The position numbers were made by a program, and so were the translations under genes. Positions 30,901-40,500 of a DNA stretch of 64,000 bases are shown here, piece after piece. The DNA is taken from NCBI GenBank assembly GCA_003116975.1, contig BGKB01000175.1:62001-126000 (forward strand), given 5' to 3'. The stretch's first letter is position 1. Each line of letters begins with the position of its first letter. Under the pieces are notes generated by a model. That model ran no database searches. It was not told the DNA's origin and worked only from the letters and a program-made list of their open reading frames with translations. This DNA is from Aurantiochytrium sp. KH105. Taxonomy: Eukaryota > Sar > Bigyra > Thraustochytrida > Thraustochytriidae.

Positions 30901-32680
30901 CCTGGCTGGGCAAGGGACAGATGCTTCGCTTGGGCAAAGTCAAAGTAAAGGGTCTTTGAAACCGGACTCTGGATTTATCATGGGGGTTTCCGAAGGGTCG
31001 TCATCTCACACGGGAGATAGTACGGACGATTTCGGCGCCCATCTTCCAAGCGGGCATGAGGAGAGTCTCGCGAATATCGAGAGATCGGCGTCCGGGGCGG
31101 CCTCGATTGGACGCGAGCAAAGCAAGACCTCAATGACTCGTTCAATGGCTCGTCAGCGTCGCATTGATCGTATTGCGCAGCCCGTTCTCTCTCAGATTCT
31201 AGGCACACAATGGAGTACGGAGTCGTCGAGGTCTTCCGAACCAGGCACCCCGCGGCGGTCCTCGCTGACGCATCACAAGTCGCTCGACGTCTTTCCAAGC
31301 CAAGCCATGGTGATGCGATGCCTTGGAAGGATTCTCCGGGTCCTTTTGAGAGGCTATCAATCGGAGGGTCACAAGCTTGTTATTTTCGTCGACGACGTGC
31401 ACTATGCGGACAGTCTAAGTGGCAAGGCCATCTCCGAGCTCTTGCAGAGTGTCCCAGGCCAGCTTCTCCTTGTCTTTACGCGACAGGTCGCAATGACGAC
31501 GGCTCCAATCACGCAGGCCCAAGGGTGGTACAAGAATCTGTGCGATGTCGTAAAGGTGACGAACTTGAATCTGATGCCACTTGGAAGAGATGAGTCTTTG
31601 AGAGTCATCAAGACTGCAGCGGGGGATTCGAATCTCAAATCTAACGCCATTGATTTCATCATTGACCAGGGCCAGGGCAACCCAGGCCGCTGCGAGGAAA
31701 TTACCAAAAGTTTGGCGCTTTCGGAAGAAACCGAGTTAGTGGAAAACACTGCGATTAATGTGGTTCTCGAGCGGGCTGTACAAGCAAAATTTGACCAATT
31801 GCCGGACACGCACCGCGCGCTGCTCAAGACTGCTGCCGTGATTGGGTTCTGCTTTCCTGTCGCATGTTTGCGCGACATTGTTCCGCGGAGCATTAGTCGC
31901 AAGGGTGATCACATTCTTGCCGAAGTTATTGAGGACCTCGAAGCCAACGACTGGCTCGAGTCGACGGAAGGCCCCTACGGCGAGCTAATGTACGCCTTTC
32001 GCACCCGTCTTGCCAAGGATATCTGTTACAATCTCAATACTTCACGGAACCTCAAAATGTTGCACTTGTCTGTGGCGCAGTATTACCAAAAAACGTACGA
32101 CGAGGACTTGCGCCCCTACTTTGTACTACTCTCCCATCATTATCGTCGCGCGCACAACGATACCATGGCGCTCAAATTCATGATGTATTCTTTCCGCACA
32201 AACATTGCGATTGGCGCGCTTCCAGAGGCGTATGCCGTCATTGAAGCAATTCCTGATCTAAATCTAGGCGCGCCCAAGCTGCTACCTGCCCTCATGGAAA
32301 TGAAGGAGCTTGTTGGCGACGACAGCTACTTTTCCGATGGCCAGGAGCTGGCTGTTTCGCAAGCTACATCGGATGGAACCGGATTTGGACCGAGCGCATC
32401 GTCACCTCAGATAGCTGAGGGTATCATGCTGCCCAACGATGGCACACAGGACGCCACACATTCGAGTATGGAGCGCTACACCTCGAGTGCAATGATGAGC
32501 AAGATCGAGGCGGTGAGAAAGTACGTCATTCTTAATCGGTCCGGTGACGAGTACGAAGGAAGCTCGAACCCCACGCAGAGCGTCACAACAGAGCCAAATG
32601 AGAGCGTCGTGCCCACGACCATCGACGAGGCGAATACTGAATCAGGCCCTGCGCCCTCTAGGGCATGCGCCATCCTTTAG
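27953..32680 (+). CDS. Soluble-type adenylyl cyclase (ADCY10-like)
   Basis: 1575 residues, close to the length of animal sAC, with the same order. C1 cyclase domain (about 245-400): LADISGFTALSE with metal-binding Asp264, and DIVAFAGDALIITW with the second Asp314. C2 domain (about 520-700): RICVLFIMLDGFSVDIYD and VGSTDRREYAMVGRDVNLAARL. An NTPase module of the AAA/NACHT type follows, with P-loop GEQGMGKT (about 759-766) and a later Walker-B-like strand KLVIFVDDVHYADSL. A helical tail completes it. The first 240 residues and a segment around 860-1090 are disordered. Family knowledge: it makes cAMP, is stimulated by bicarbonate and calcium, and lacks membrane helices; none are visible here. The ATG at 27953 is the first in frame. 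A kinase with cNMP-binding domains lies 20 kb away. Confidence 0.93.
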   Translation: MAESKVQDDDCESIAHRERFASNEEKKEDNDDNDDHVERKISDSNRDSLEGKLAHADSSPISVPELSLGAMYHANKGEKECQDDSTDDGDRFFSMSASKDPNSYDPAEDEDAFISSSARKSTKLSLPRFSVGSFMARSTSEVLSMRIRENEGSASSHKHQMGTHRTIGGPRTGSVTVSSPRAMSSALLSSSRSSGLLSSHKFPRGQLMDSPRAAELGARLRSLASRDIPKLSSFVPRQLLTFLEENGNVTLTSQTSHALVMLADISGFTALSENLCSRGPEGVDELSEIISDFLGALIKIVKAYGGDIVAFAGDALIITWVTRPSALVYQTLRVFQCGLELASLTRPQLTLHIGIASGKTHFTIIGGTDGSWNWLVIGEAIVRMGDAEGHASSKEVVVTEETYAPVKEFCNVETIVEEREDSPIMVGSFHRKRGLVKLIGVNMPEELESKADISLVGGNMILSQMSTKFKVTSTSAEAQDNALTAAYTSALSFVDKLRCFIPGPAIEVLRAGERYLNEYRKRICVLFIMLDGFSVDIYDPDSDGKTLAKLFHETLRDLQQVLFSYNGLLRQFLVDDKGCVFIACFGVAGHTHRDDPTRALACGLNMGRILESRKIRSYIGLSTGAAFCGAVGSTDRREYAMVGRDVNLAARLMSLSRKRALQEDRFSMLICNEETYTETKTEPQVEFTALEPVRLKGYENLVQTYLCENRDDDAARRELSFNDSSALAELVGRRDVKEKVSQVASSLVPGKPQVVTICGEQGMGKTLVAIHLKAFLEKRGFQSISCKVFSASQSTPYAVFQQIFWQLLGLDPRADVDIVKHLGTSKLSKEDLDERRKRLFNELMLRVDEYEQALNSSIGFPVEKKSSQGSKGNEANMPKINRGRSMMQRAPTVSLFRRAGSVTLSPSEVPKRRLSNDIAPKRGFLRATTSMFLSAAPHLKSSSKTELVQKASASPRQGQRRRRGSTGSDDYATVNLLGSPRNLLAGQGTDASLGQSQSKGSLKPDSGFIMGVSEGSSSHTGDSTDDFGAHLPSGHEESLANIERSASGAASIGREQSKTSMTRSMARQRRIDRIAQPVLSQILGTQWSTESSRSSEPGTPRRSSLTHHKSLDVFPSQAMVMRCLGRILRVLLRGYQSEGHKLVIFVDDVHYADSLSGKAISELLQSVPGQLLLVFTRQVAMTTAPITQAQGWYKNLCDVVKVTNLNLMPLGRDESLRVIKTAAGDSNLKSNAIDFIIDQGQGNPGRCEEITKSLALSEETELVENTAINVVLERAVQAKFDQLPDTHRALLKTAAVIGFCFPVACLRDIVPRSISRKGDHILAEVIEDLEANDWLESTEGPYGELMYAFRTRLAKDICYNLNTSRNLKMLHLSVAQYYQKTYDEDLRPYFVLLSHHYRRAHNDTMALKFMMYSFRTNIAIGALPEAYAVIEAIPDLNLGAPKLLPALMEMKELVGDDSYFSDGQELAVSQATSDGTGFGPSASSPQIAEGIMLPNDGTQDATHSSMERYTSSAMMSKIEAVRKYVILNRSGDEYEGSSNPTQSVTTEPNESVVPTTIDEANTESGPAPSRACAIL

Positions 32681-33222
32681 GATCGATGTCATTGTTATTA
32701 GCAAGCATTCGCTTCACCCTCAGTGTGGCCATGGCTGAGCATTACGGTTGTGCATTTTGTTCAAATATATCGTAAAGATCCCATTCTATTCTGTGTTTTT
32801 TTTTCCTTCTTATAAATAGAATCATCTCGCCCTCCAGAATCTACGTGAGCGCGTCTCGTTTTCTCTTTGAAAATTCCTACTCTTCATCGCTCTCCAAGTA
32901 TTGCCGCTTGACCCTTTCTCTGCGGCATGTGTTTGTTGTAGTGTTGACCGCTGCAAGAACCTCTTTTTAGGTTACCGTCAATTAGAACCCTAGTGTCATA
33001 GAGGGGTTGTCGGACATGAACCTGCTGGGCCCCATGCATTAACGACCGTTTGCACGTCAAATGGGTGGGGGCTTGCGTGGATCTCTCAATGAGACCAAAT
33101 GACTTTGGCTGTGGACCCTTGCGGAAGAAAAGGTGCGAAGATTGATGAAAATTCTCCAGTGGCGAAAAAGTTGCAGCAGAGATGACGAATCTTAAGAAAC
33201 AACACATTGATTTGGATTATTT
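32681..33222. other. Convergent spacer after the adenylyl cyclase gene
   Basis: 3' flanking sequence of two convergent genes. I see nothing further in it. Confidence 0.6.
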
Positions 33223-35490
33223 TTACATGCACGAAATGCCATCTTCGAAGTCAGGCTCGTGATCATCAGTGTCATACGTGGTCTTGGCCACGCAAACCGG
33301 GCCATTGACACCACGGAAAATGCTGAAACGAACGCGCTCGTAACGATTTCGTTGATCACTCCAGCGGAAGGACTTGCCTTTGCTATCTTTGATCCAGCGT
33401 AGCCGCGACAGGCGCAACGGTGATTGCCCTTTTGGGTTCAAGATTGAGTCCGATTGGACAGGGCCCTTTTTCTCCTTGGCATTGACCGTGTTATGACTGA
33501 AAGGCTTCTTCAGCGCTACGCTCAGTCTGCGAGACTTTGCAAGAGAGGCTCTCGTTTCGACGCGCGGGTCCAAGCCTTGCTGCGCGAACTCGGCGGCGTC
33601 TTCCTCCACTGGCTCGTCCTCGACAAGCGCGTCTTCTTGCTCTTCTTCAAAATCCTCTTGCGCACGGCGAAGCCTATTGAGGCGATGACTATGACACTGA
33701 CGATGCGAGGATGATGACGAGCGGCGCTGGCGTCGAGGAGACTTTTGCATCTCCTCCTCTTCTTCATCAACAAGATCTGTCACAGATTTCCAATCGTTGC
33801 CATCATCCATATCCTCTGCTTCATTCACCTTTTCCTCTTCGTCTTCTTCATAGCGTTGGCGCCGCATGGGGTCTCGATGGGCAGTGCGGTTGCCCTTGCT
33901 ATGTCGCTGACTGCGGCGACGCGATGATGATGAGGACGTGGAAGTTGAAGTGGACGAACGACAACGACGACGACTTGACGTTGAACATCGATGGGCTCGA
34001 TGCTCCAAGTCCACTTCATCAGGGTCGTCGACGAAGGATACCTCTTTCGCCTCGTCCTGGACCTCCGCTTCGTGGTCTTCCATATTCGCCTCCTCCTCCT
34101 CTTCATCGTTGTCCAAGATGACTCTACGCGAAGGCCATGTTCCGGCCTGACTGAGAGATTCTCGCCGCGTATGCATCGAACTGCGTCGGCGGCTCCATTT
34201 GGAGGAGCCCCGGCGGCCCGATTTGGAGGAGCCCCGGCGGCGGGGACTATCCTCAGAACCCTGGCTGCTTCGCATTAACGGCTGCAAGGAGAAACGCTGC
34301 TCCCCGTCTTCTTCGACATCGCTGAAGAGTGGCCTCGATCCGAAGCGAATTGAAAATTGACGGCGCGAGAAACGATTATCGCCTTCGCACACCGTATTTC
34401 GCCGTGAAGATCTTAAACCCGCAAGCTTCTTGCTGCTTTTGCTGCTGGCGGAGGTGCTTGTGTTGAATTTGTCGTAATCAAAGAGAGTTTCGTCGCTCTC
34501 GAGCGTAGTGCACAAAGACGGGCGCCGCGGGCGCGAGGGCAAAGAGGTTATCGAAGACCGCCGCTGCGAAGTGCGAGCGCTCACGGGGTCTACTTCGCGG
34601 CCGCGGCTTGAACCTCGCGAGGAGCGTTTGCTCTTGCGACTTGTGCGGGATGCAGACGACATGATCCGCGGGCGATGAGATGGCGAGGCGCTCGACGCAT
34701 CGTCTTCGTCTTCGTCGTTGTCATCCTCCCCCATGTCATCGGAGTCATCCTCGTCGGAGTCATCCTCGTCATTCTCACTGTAGTCGTCACTGAAGTCGAC
34801 AAGAGCATCAGGTTCGAGCATGCAGCGATCGAGCTCATCGGGGCTCAGGCGGTACTTTCGTGGAAGACGCCGCATGCTCTCCATAATATCTCCTTCTTTG
34901 CGCTCGATGATTGCCCTGACCAGGAGGAAGACCTCGTCGACGACGCTTTCCTTGCCGGCGTCGCTCGAGTGCTCGAAGTGAGGGCCTTTCTTCTGTGCGC
35001 GGAGGAGCTCTTCGATGATGCAATCCTGATTCTTGTAAAAATCGATTGCCATGGCAAGGAGGCGATCTTGAAAAGAGAACTCAGCAAAGTCACTGCTCCG
35101 CCGGCGCTTGCTATCGTCGCTGCTAGGGCGCTTCTTGAGGAAGAGGTCGGTGAAAGGGGCGGCAAAACGCATTTCCGTGAGCGGTTCGTAGCATTTGTCG
35201 GAGAGTTTGTTGAACGGGACCATGTCACGCTCGTACAGATCGCGGCGCATGTCCATGCAGCACACGAGGTGACGCGCGACGCCAAAGACTCGGGAATGTC
35301 TGTTGAAGATCTCGAGTTCCTGCTTGTACGTATTCATTTTCCAGGTCCAGTCCTCCCTGTTCTCCATGAACGCCTTTTCGCGCTTGAGCTGGTGCTTGGC
35401 GTTGGGGCCTTGGCATCCCTTGCACCGTCCCTTTTTGCGCGCGCGGAGCTGCGGGCCGTCGCCGGCCTCCGCGTCCTGTTGCCTCGGCAT
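33223..35490 (-). CDS. Protein of unknown function, acidic and Ser/Arg-rich
   Basis: 755 residues; no family recognised. The first 240 residues look folded: a basic Cys pair (RCKGCQG), then helices such as WTWKMNTYKQELEIFNRHSR and DEVFLLVRAIIERKEGDIM. After that comes an acidic block (DDSDEDDSDDMGEDDNDEDE), a long Ser/Arg region with repeated RRGSSK units (two 30 bp DNA repeats near 34200-34235), more acidic/basic alternation, and a final ordered-looking 75 residues (RLRWIKDSKGKSFRWSDQRN ... FSIFRGVNGPVCVAKTTYD). The composition suggests a nuclear protein binding RNA, DNA or chromatin, but nothing specific supports this. Confidence 0.7.
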   Translation of the reverse strand: MPRQQDAEAGDGPQLRARKKGRCKGCQGPNAKHQLKREKAFMENREDWTWKMNTYKQELEIFNRHSRVFGVARHLVCCMDMRRDLYERDMVPFNKLSDKCYEPLTEMRFAAPFTDLFLKKRPSSDDSKRRRSSDFAEFSFQDRLLAMAIDFYKNQDCIIEELLRAQKKGPHFEHSSDAGKESVVDEVFLLVRAIIERKEGDIMESMRRLPRKYRLSPDELDRCMLEPDALVDFSDDYSENDEDDSDEDDSDDMGEDDNDEDEDDASSASPSHRPRIMSSASRTSRKSKRSSRGSSRGREVDPVSARTSQRRSSITSLPSRPRRPSLCTTLESDETLFDYDKFNTSTSASSKSSKKLAGLRSSRRNTVCEGDNRFSRRQFSIRFGSRPLFSDVEEDGEQRFSLQPLMRSSQGSEDSPRRRGSSKSGRRGSSKWSRRRSSMHTRRESLSQAGTWPSRRVILDNDEEEEEANMEDHEAEVQDEAKEVSFVDDPDEVDLEHRAHRCSTSSRRRCRSSTSTSTSSSSSRRRSQRHSKGNRTAHRDPMRRQRYEEDEEEKVNEAEDMDDGNDWKSVTDLVDEEEEEMQKSPRRQRRSSSSSHRQCHSHRLNRLRRAQEDFEEEQEDALVEDEPVEEDAAEFAQQGLDPRVETRASLAKSRRLSVALKKPFSHNTVNAKEKKGPVQSDSILNPKGQSPLRLSRLRWIKDSKGKSFRWSDQRNRYERVRFSIFRGVNGPVCVAKTTYDTDDHEPDFEDGISCM

Positions 35491-35791
35491 CCTCGCTCGT
35501 CAGAGCCTCGCCGCGGCGAGGCCAGGGCCGTCTCGTTCAACGTGCGCCTGCCTCTGCAGCGCCGCTTCGGGCTGGTACGGTACGGTACGAGACGAGACAC
35601 GCTAGGGGGCGAAATGAGACGAGATGGGATGACTTGGCTTGAGATTTGAATGGAGTTGAGTTGAGTTGAAATGAGACGAGATGACTTTGCGTTACGATCG
35701 GACGAGACGCGCGCTCGAGCGCCGAGACCTCGTCCGCTCGGTCCTTGCCGCGCTGGTCTTCTCCCCTCCTCTCCTTTCTCCCTTTCTGGCC

Positions 35792-35822
<31 letters not shown>

Positions 35823-37559
35823 CAGCCAGCCCAGCCCGCCGCGAGCCGCCGAGGCGGAGGAAAGGAAAGGAAAGCAACGACGGCCTCGCGGCCTCGCCTC
35901 CCCCCCCCCCCCCGCCGCGCGCACGGCCCTCCGCGCCGCCCTCCGCGAAGCCGAGCGAGCGCTCCTCGCTCGCGTCGCCGCGCCGCGCTCCGCCTCGCCG
36001 CCCGGCCTCGCTCGCCGTGCAGACGGCGAGCGGAACTCGATGCCTCGCTCGCTTGCTCGCTTGCGCGCTTGCTCGCTTGCTCGATCTCCTGGCAGTGCTC
36101 GCTCGCTCGCTCGCTCGCTCGCTCTCGCGCGGCGCCGCGGCTCGGGCCGGCCTCGCGCGTCTGCGCTGCGCGGTCGCGGCTCGCTCGTTGCAGGTTTGCG
36201 TGCCGTCTGCGTCCGCGCTGCTTGCTTGCTTTGTTTCTTTTCTTTCCTTTGTTTCTTTTCTTTCCTTTGTTTCTTCTCTGTTTCTTTGTTTCTTTTCTTT
36301 GTTTCTCTCTCTGTTTCTTGGCTTGCCCGGGCTCCGCCTTTGAAGCATGCATGATGCGGCCATGGATGGACAAGGGGAACCGGAGGTCCTATACTCGCAG
36401 AGAGATGCATGTACGGACGAGGCGAGAACGGAGGCCGAATGACCTCCCTCCACCCCCTCATCGTGCCTCCCTCCGGCTCACAGGCAGGCCTTCTCCGCCG
36501 GCGGAGAGCCAAGGGCAGCGGCGGGAGGAAAGCGGGGGCGGGGGGCGGCCGCGACTGCGAGGAGCGCAGGGCGCAGGAGCGGAGCGACGAGAGAGGTGGA
36601 TATGTTTTCGTGATACGGAAGCGGCCAGGGCCGTCGAGCGATCGAGCGGGCTGGCGGCGGACGAGGGGGGCGGGGAGGGAAGAGTGAGGCCAGCGGCGGG
36701 GGGGTGTGGGGAAGAGTGTGGGAAGAGTGGGGGAAGGCGGGGGGCGCAGGAGAGGGGGGCGGGAAGGGAGCCAGCGTGCCAGCGTAGCGGCCGCGCGCTG
36801 TGGGGAGAGAAGTTAACGACGGAGAACGAATGAACGAACTGAACGAACGGACGAAGGAAGGAAGAAAGCAAGGAAGGGAGGAAAGCTCGAAAGCAAGGCA
36901 ATGCAAAAAGGCAAGGCCAGACTTGCGCGGCCTCGCCTCAAGCTGCCAGCTGAAGAAGGCCGCGAGGGCGGCCAGTGCAAGTTGGTTGTTCGGCAGGAAG
37001 CAGCCGCGCAGAGAACGGCGGCGGAGCGACAGTTCGTTTGTGCAGGCAGATTGTGCAGGGAGGAAGAAAGAAAGGAAGGAAGGCACGGCCGAAGAGAACA
37101 CATCTGTGCGCAAGACAGGAGAACACGAGGGGAAAGAACGCAGAGGGAACGAGAGGGAGAGCAGCCTGGACTGTGGGCGCGTTCGGCCCCAGGCTGGACT
37201 GGTCTTCTTCTTTTCTCCTCCTGGCTGCTCGCAAGTTCGTTTGCCCCTTCTTCGTTCCGGCTGCGGCCACCGCCAGGCATGGCAGGCTGCAGCGCCTGGC
37301 TGGCTGATTCTTCTCGAGTCTCTTGAGCAAGCTAGCTCAGCTGCTGCTGGCTGGCCGGGGGCGGCGGTAGGGGCCGATAGTATGGCAGCCAGATCTTTGC
37401 TCAAATTCGGGAGCCAGAGCGGCGACGTGGATCATCGAGATGGACTGCGCCCGCGAGGAGGCCGATCACAGGATGCCTGTCGAACCAACGGCATCGTTGA
37501 GGCCGCAGGCGGCAATAATAGTCGTTGCGTTTATTACTGTTACTACATAACGTGCCAGT
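35491..37559. other. 2 kb GC-rich spacer upstream of the 755-residue gene
   Basis: No supported gene. It includes GTACG/GAGAC pentamers (35577-35605), GAGTT units (35653-35670), CAGC tetramers (35795-35830), CGCT tetramers (36098-36125) and a roughly 20 bp TTTGTTTCTTTTCTTTCC tandem (36228-36300). Open frames here are low-complexity. Confidence 0.65.
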
Positions 37560-40500
37560 TCAAAAGGTCGCGGTGGGCAGCAAGGCGGCCTTCCACTCGT
37601 CGAGAAGCTGGTTGGCGATCTCCACGACAAGGACACGATGGGCGTCCTCGGCCTGCTTGGCGAGCTTCGAGACGACGGCGAAAAGGTTGTGTTCAAGAAC
37701 AAGGTGCTCCAGGTCTTGGTGGTGCTCGCCAATGATCTTGAGCATCTTGAGCAGATTGATGCGCACCTCGGCCTTGGGGAAACTGAGGCGGGCCACGAGC
37801 TCCGCCATAAACAATCCCGAACGCCCAATCGCCTCCGACAACTTGGCGCTGCGCGTAAGCATGAGGAGAAGCTCCTTGACATAGTTCTCAAACGCACTCC
37901 CTTGCGCAGATTGAAAGAGCGTCACCAGACACTGCAGCGATCGAGGCCGCAAAACCGCGCGCTCCACCTCAGGGCTTGCGTGCGTGAGCCACGCGCCAAG
38001 CGAAATGAGCGCTTTCTCCTGCCAAAAAACGTCCCCGCTAACCAAAAGGTCCAGGTAGAACTCGAGCGCCTCGCAGCGCCACAGCTGGTCGCGCGTCAGG
38101 TCCGAGGTGTGCGCAAAGTCAGTCAAAATCTGCAAGGCGAACGTCTTGACCGGACTCCGCGTTGCGACAGCGTCCATGAGGTATGGAATAATGCCCGAGA
38201 TGGCGGCTTGCTCCTGACGCGAGCGACTCAGTCGACAAAGGTAGAACATGGCCAACATTACCAGATTCTGCACCTCCTTCACAAGCTGCTCCTGTGAGGC
38301 GCTGAGCTGCCGACCCGGGAGGAAGGAGTTGTTGCGCCGTCGACGCCGCGAACGTGGACTCGCGGGATCCTCCTCCTCGACTGCGTTGCCTGCGCCAGCA
38401 TTTCGTGCGCCGCGCTCGCCGCCTTTGGTCGGTCCAGACGCCGCCTTCTCGCGAGCTAGCTTGCTCATCGACGAACAGTACGCCAGAAACGGCACGAGCG
38501 TGGGGATCGCCCCGGCGGCCTCGAGCGCGTCCAAAACCGAGGGCTCCATGCTCAGGTTCTTGACGCACTTGAGCAGCGTCTTGATGAGGGGTCCAATTTC
38601 TTCCTCGCCCAGAGCGACCTTCCCCGAGCGGCCCACCTCGCGCGGATCCGTCCGCCGCCCGCCGCTGCTGCTACCGCCGCCGACCCCACCCATGAGGCTA
38701 TGGCTACTGCCGCGACCCAGAGCCAGACCTGGCTGAAAGAATGGTGCCTCCAAGGTCAGCGTGCGCAGAATGCCTTCGAGCACGGCCGTATCGGCAAAAT
38801 GCTGCTTCACCACGCTGTCGCCGTGCGAAAACACAAGCAAGGTCTCACAAATGTCCATAATCAGACTCGACGCCTCAAAGCCAAGCTGAGCGCACTCTGC
38901 CTCGCCCTTGGGGCTCCGGCAGTGTTCCAAGAGGGCCACCAGCTGCCGCAGCACGCCCTCCTTGGCAAACAGCCTGCAAAAGTCATTCTTGGGGATCGTT
39001 CCACGGCCTCCGCCAATCGTGCTCAGATCAAAAACACGCTTAATGCCCTCGACGGCAACGCACGCCAAGGCAATATCCGGAACTTGCTGCCCCACGCCCA
39101 ACGCCGCGCGCAAACTCGCGGCCTCTGGCGTCTCTCCAGGAATACTGCATGGGACGAGAAGTCCAGCGAGCACGGGCAGTCCACCGCACGCTACAAACAT
39201 TTGCAGCGTCACGCCACTTGTCTTGAGAAACTGCCGCACCAGCGAGGCAGCCTGCAGCCGGATCGGCCGACTCACGGCTGGCCGGCAGAACTTGGCCACA
39301 ATCGGGATGAGACCTGCAAGCGACAACAGCTCTTGAAACTCCCTATCGTTCTCGATGATCTGCCCCACGACCTTGAGAACCGCGTGCAGAACCTTGGTGT
39401 TCGACATCTCCAGCATGTCCATGATGGGAATCACGCCATGATGCGTCAACAGCGTACGACGCTGCGCAGGCTGCTCGCGAAAGAGAGTCGTCAGCTTCGC
39501 ACACGCATTCAACACAACGTCGTCGTCCTGTTCCGGGTGTAACAGCGAAATGAGCTTTTCCACTTGCTGCGAGTGCTGGGCCTCGAGGCTGCGCCCTGCA
39601 TCCTCGATAAAGTCCCGCTCATCGTCGTCCTCTTCTTCAAAGAACTCGTCCAGAAACGGGTCTGCATCGCGCCCAGCCTCGTCTTCCTCGTCGACACCAT
39701 CCGCGCCGCCGCCGCCGATGCGCCCACTTTTACCGCTACCGTCTGCGCCTGCTGCCTCTGCCGCCGCAGCTGCCATTCTCCGCCGCAAGACCTCAATGAC
39801 GTCAGACCCGGCAGTGTCCGTGCGCGACGAGAACGAGCGCGTACCCGAGGAAGTTCCGCCGACGCCAAAATCCAAAAAGTCGTCCTCTCCTGTTCCTGAC
39901 TCACGAAATCGTGCCAGGCGTGACTCCAGCGTATGGTGGACGACGCCCTTGTCCAGGGCACCTTGTTTCTCAAGCTCGCGCGTCAGAGGCTTAACGTCCG
40001 CGTCTTCACCAAAGGCGCCATCGAGATCGTCCATGTCAACGTCGCCCATCGCGAGGTCTCCTGCTTGGACTTGCCCACGGAGACTTGCGAGCTTCCCGCT
40101 CACGCGACTTCCCATCATGGCGCGAAATTCGTCTCGGATCTTCTGGCCTGCTTCCCCGTCTTCTACATCTCCGAAGCCAAAGTCAAGCTCGTCCGAGTCA
40201 TTATCGGAGTCATCGTTGTCTGAGTCATCGTTTTTATCCTGTTGCCGCGACTTTGACTGCTGAGAGGCTTTCACCTTGCCGCTGCCGCTGCGTCGTGACC
40301 TTCGACGTTCGAGGCCGCGTTTGCTCCGCTGTTTACGACTTCGATTGGCAGCATCGCGCAAATCGCTTCCATCCCATTTGCTCCAGTCCTCATCCTCCTC
40401 CTCGTCGTCGTCGTCATCATCGTCCTCGTCATCGTCGTCATGAGCCGTCTTTCCCGAAGCGTGGCGAGGAGACCCCCCATCGGCCTTCGTCGAGGTCTGC

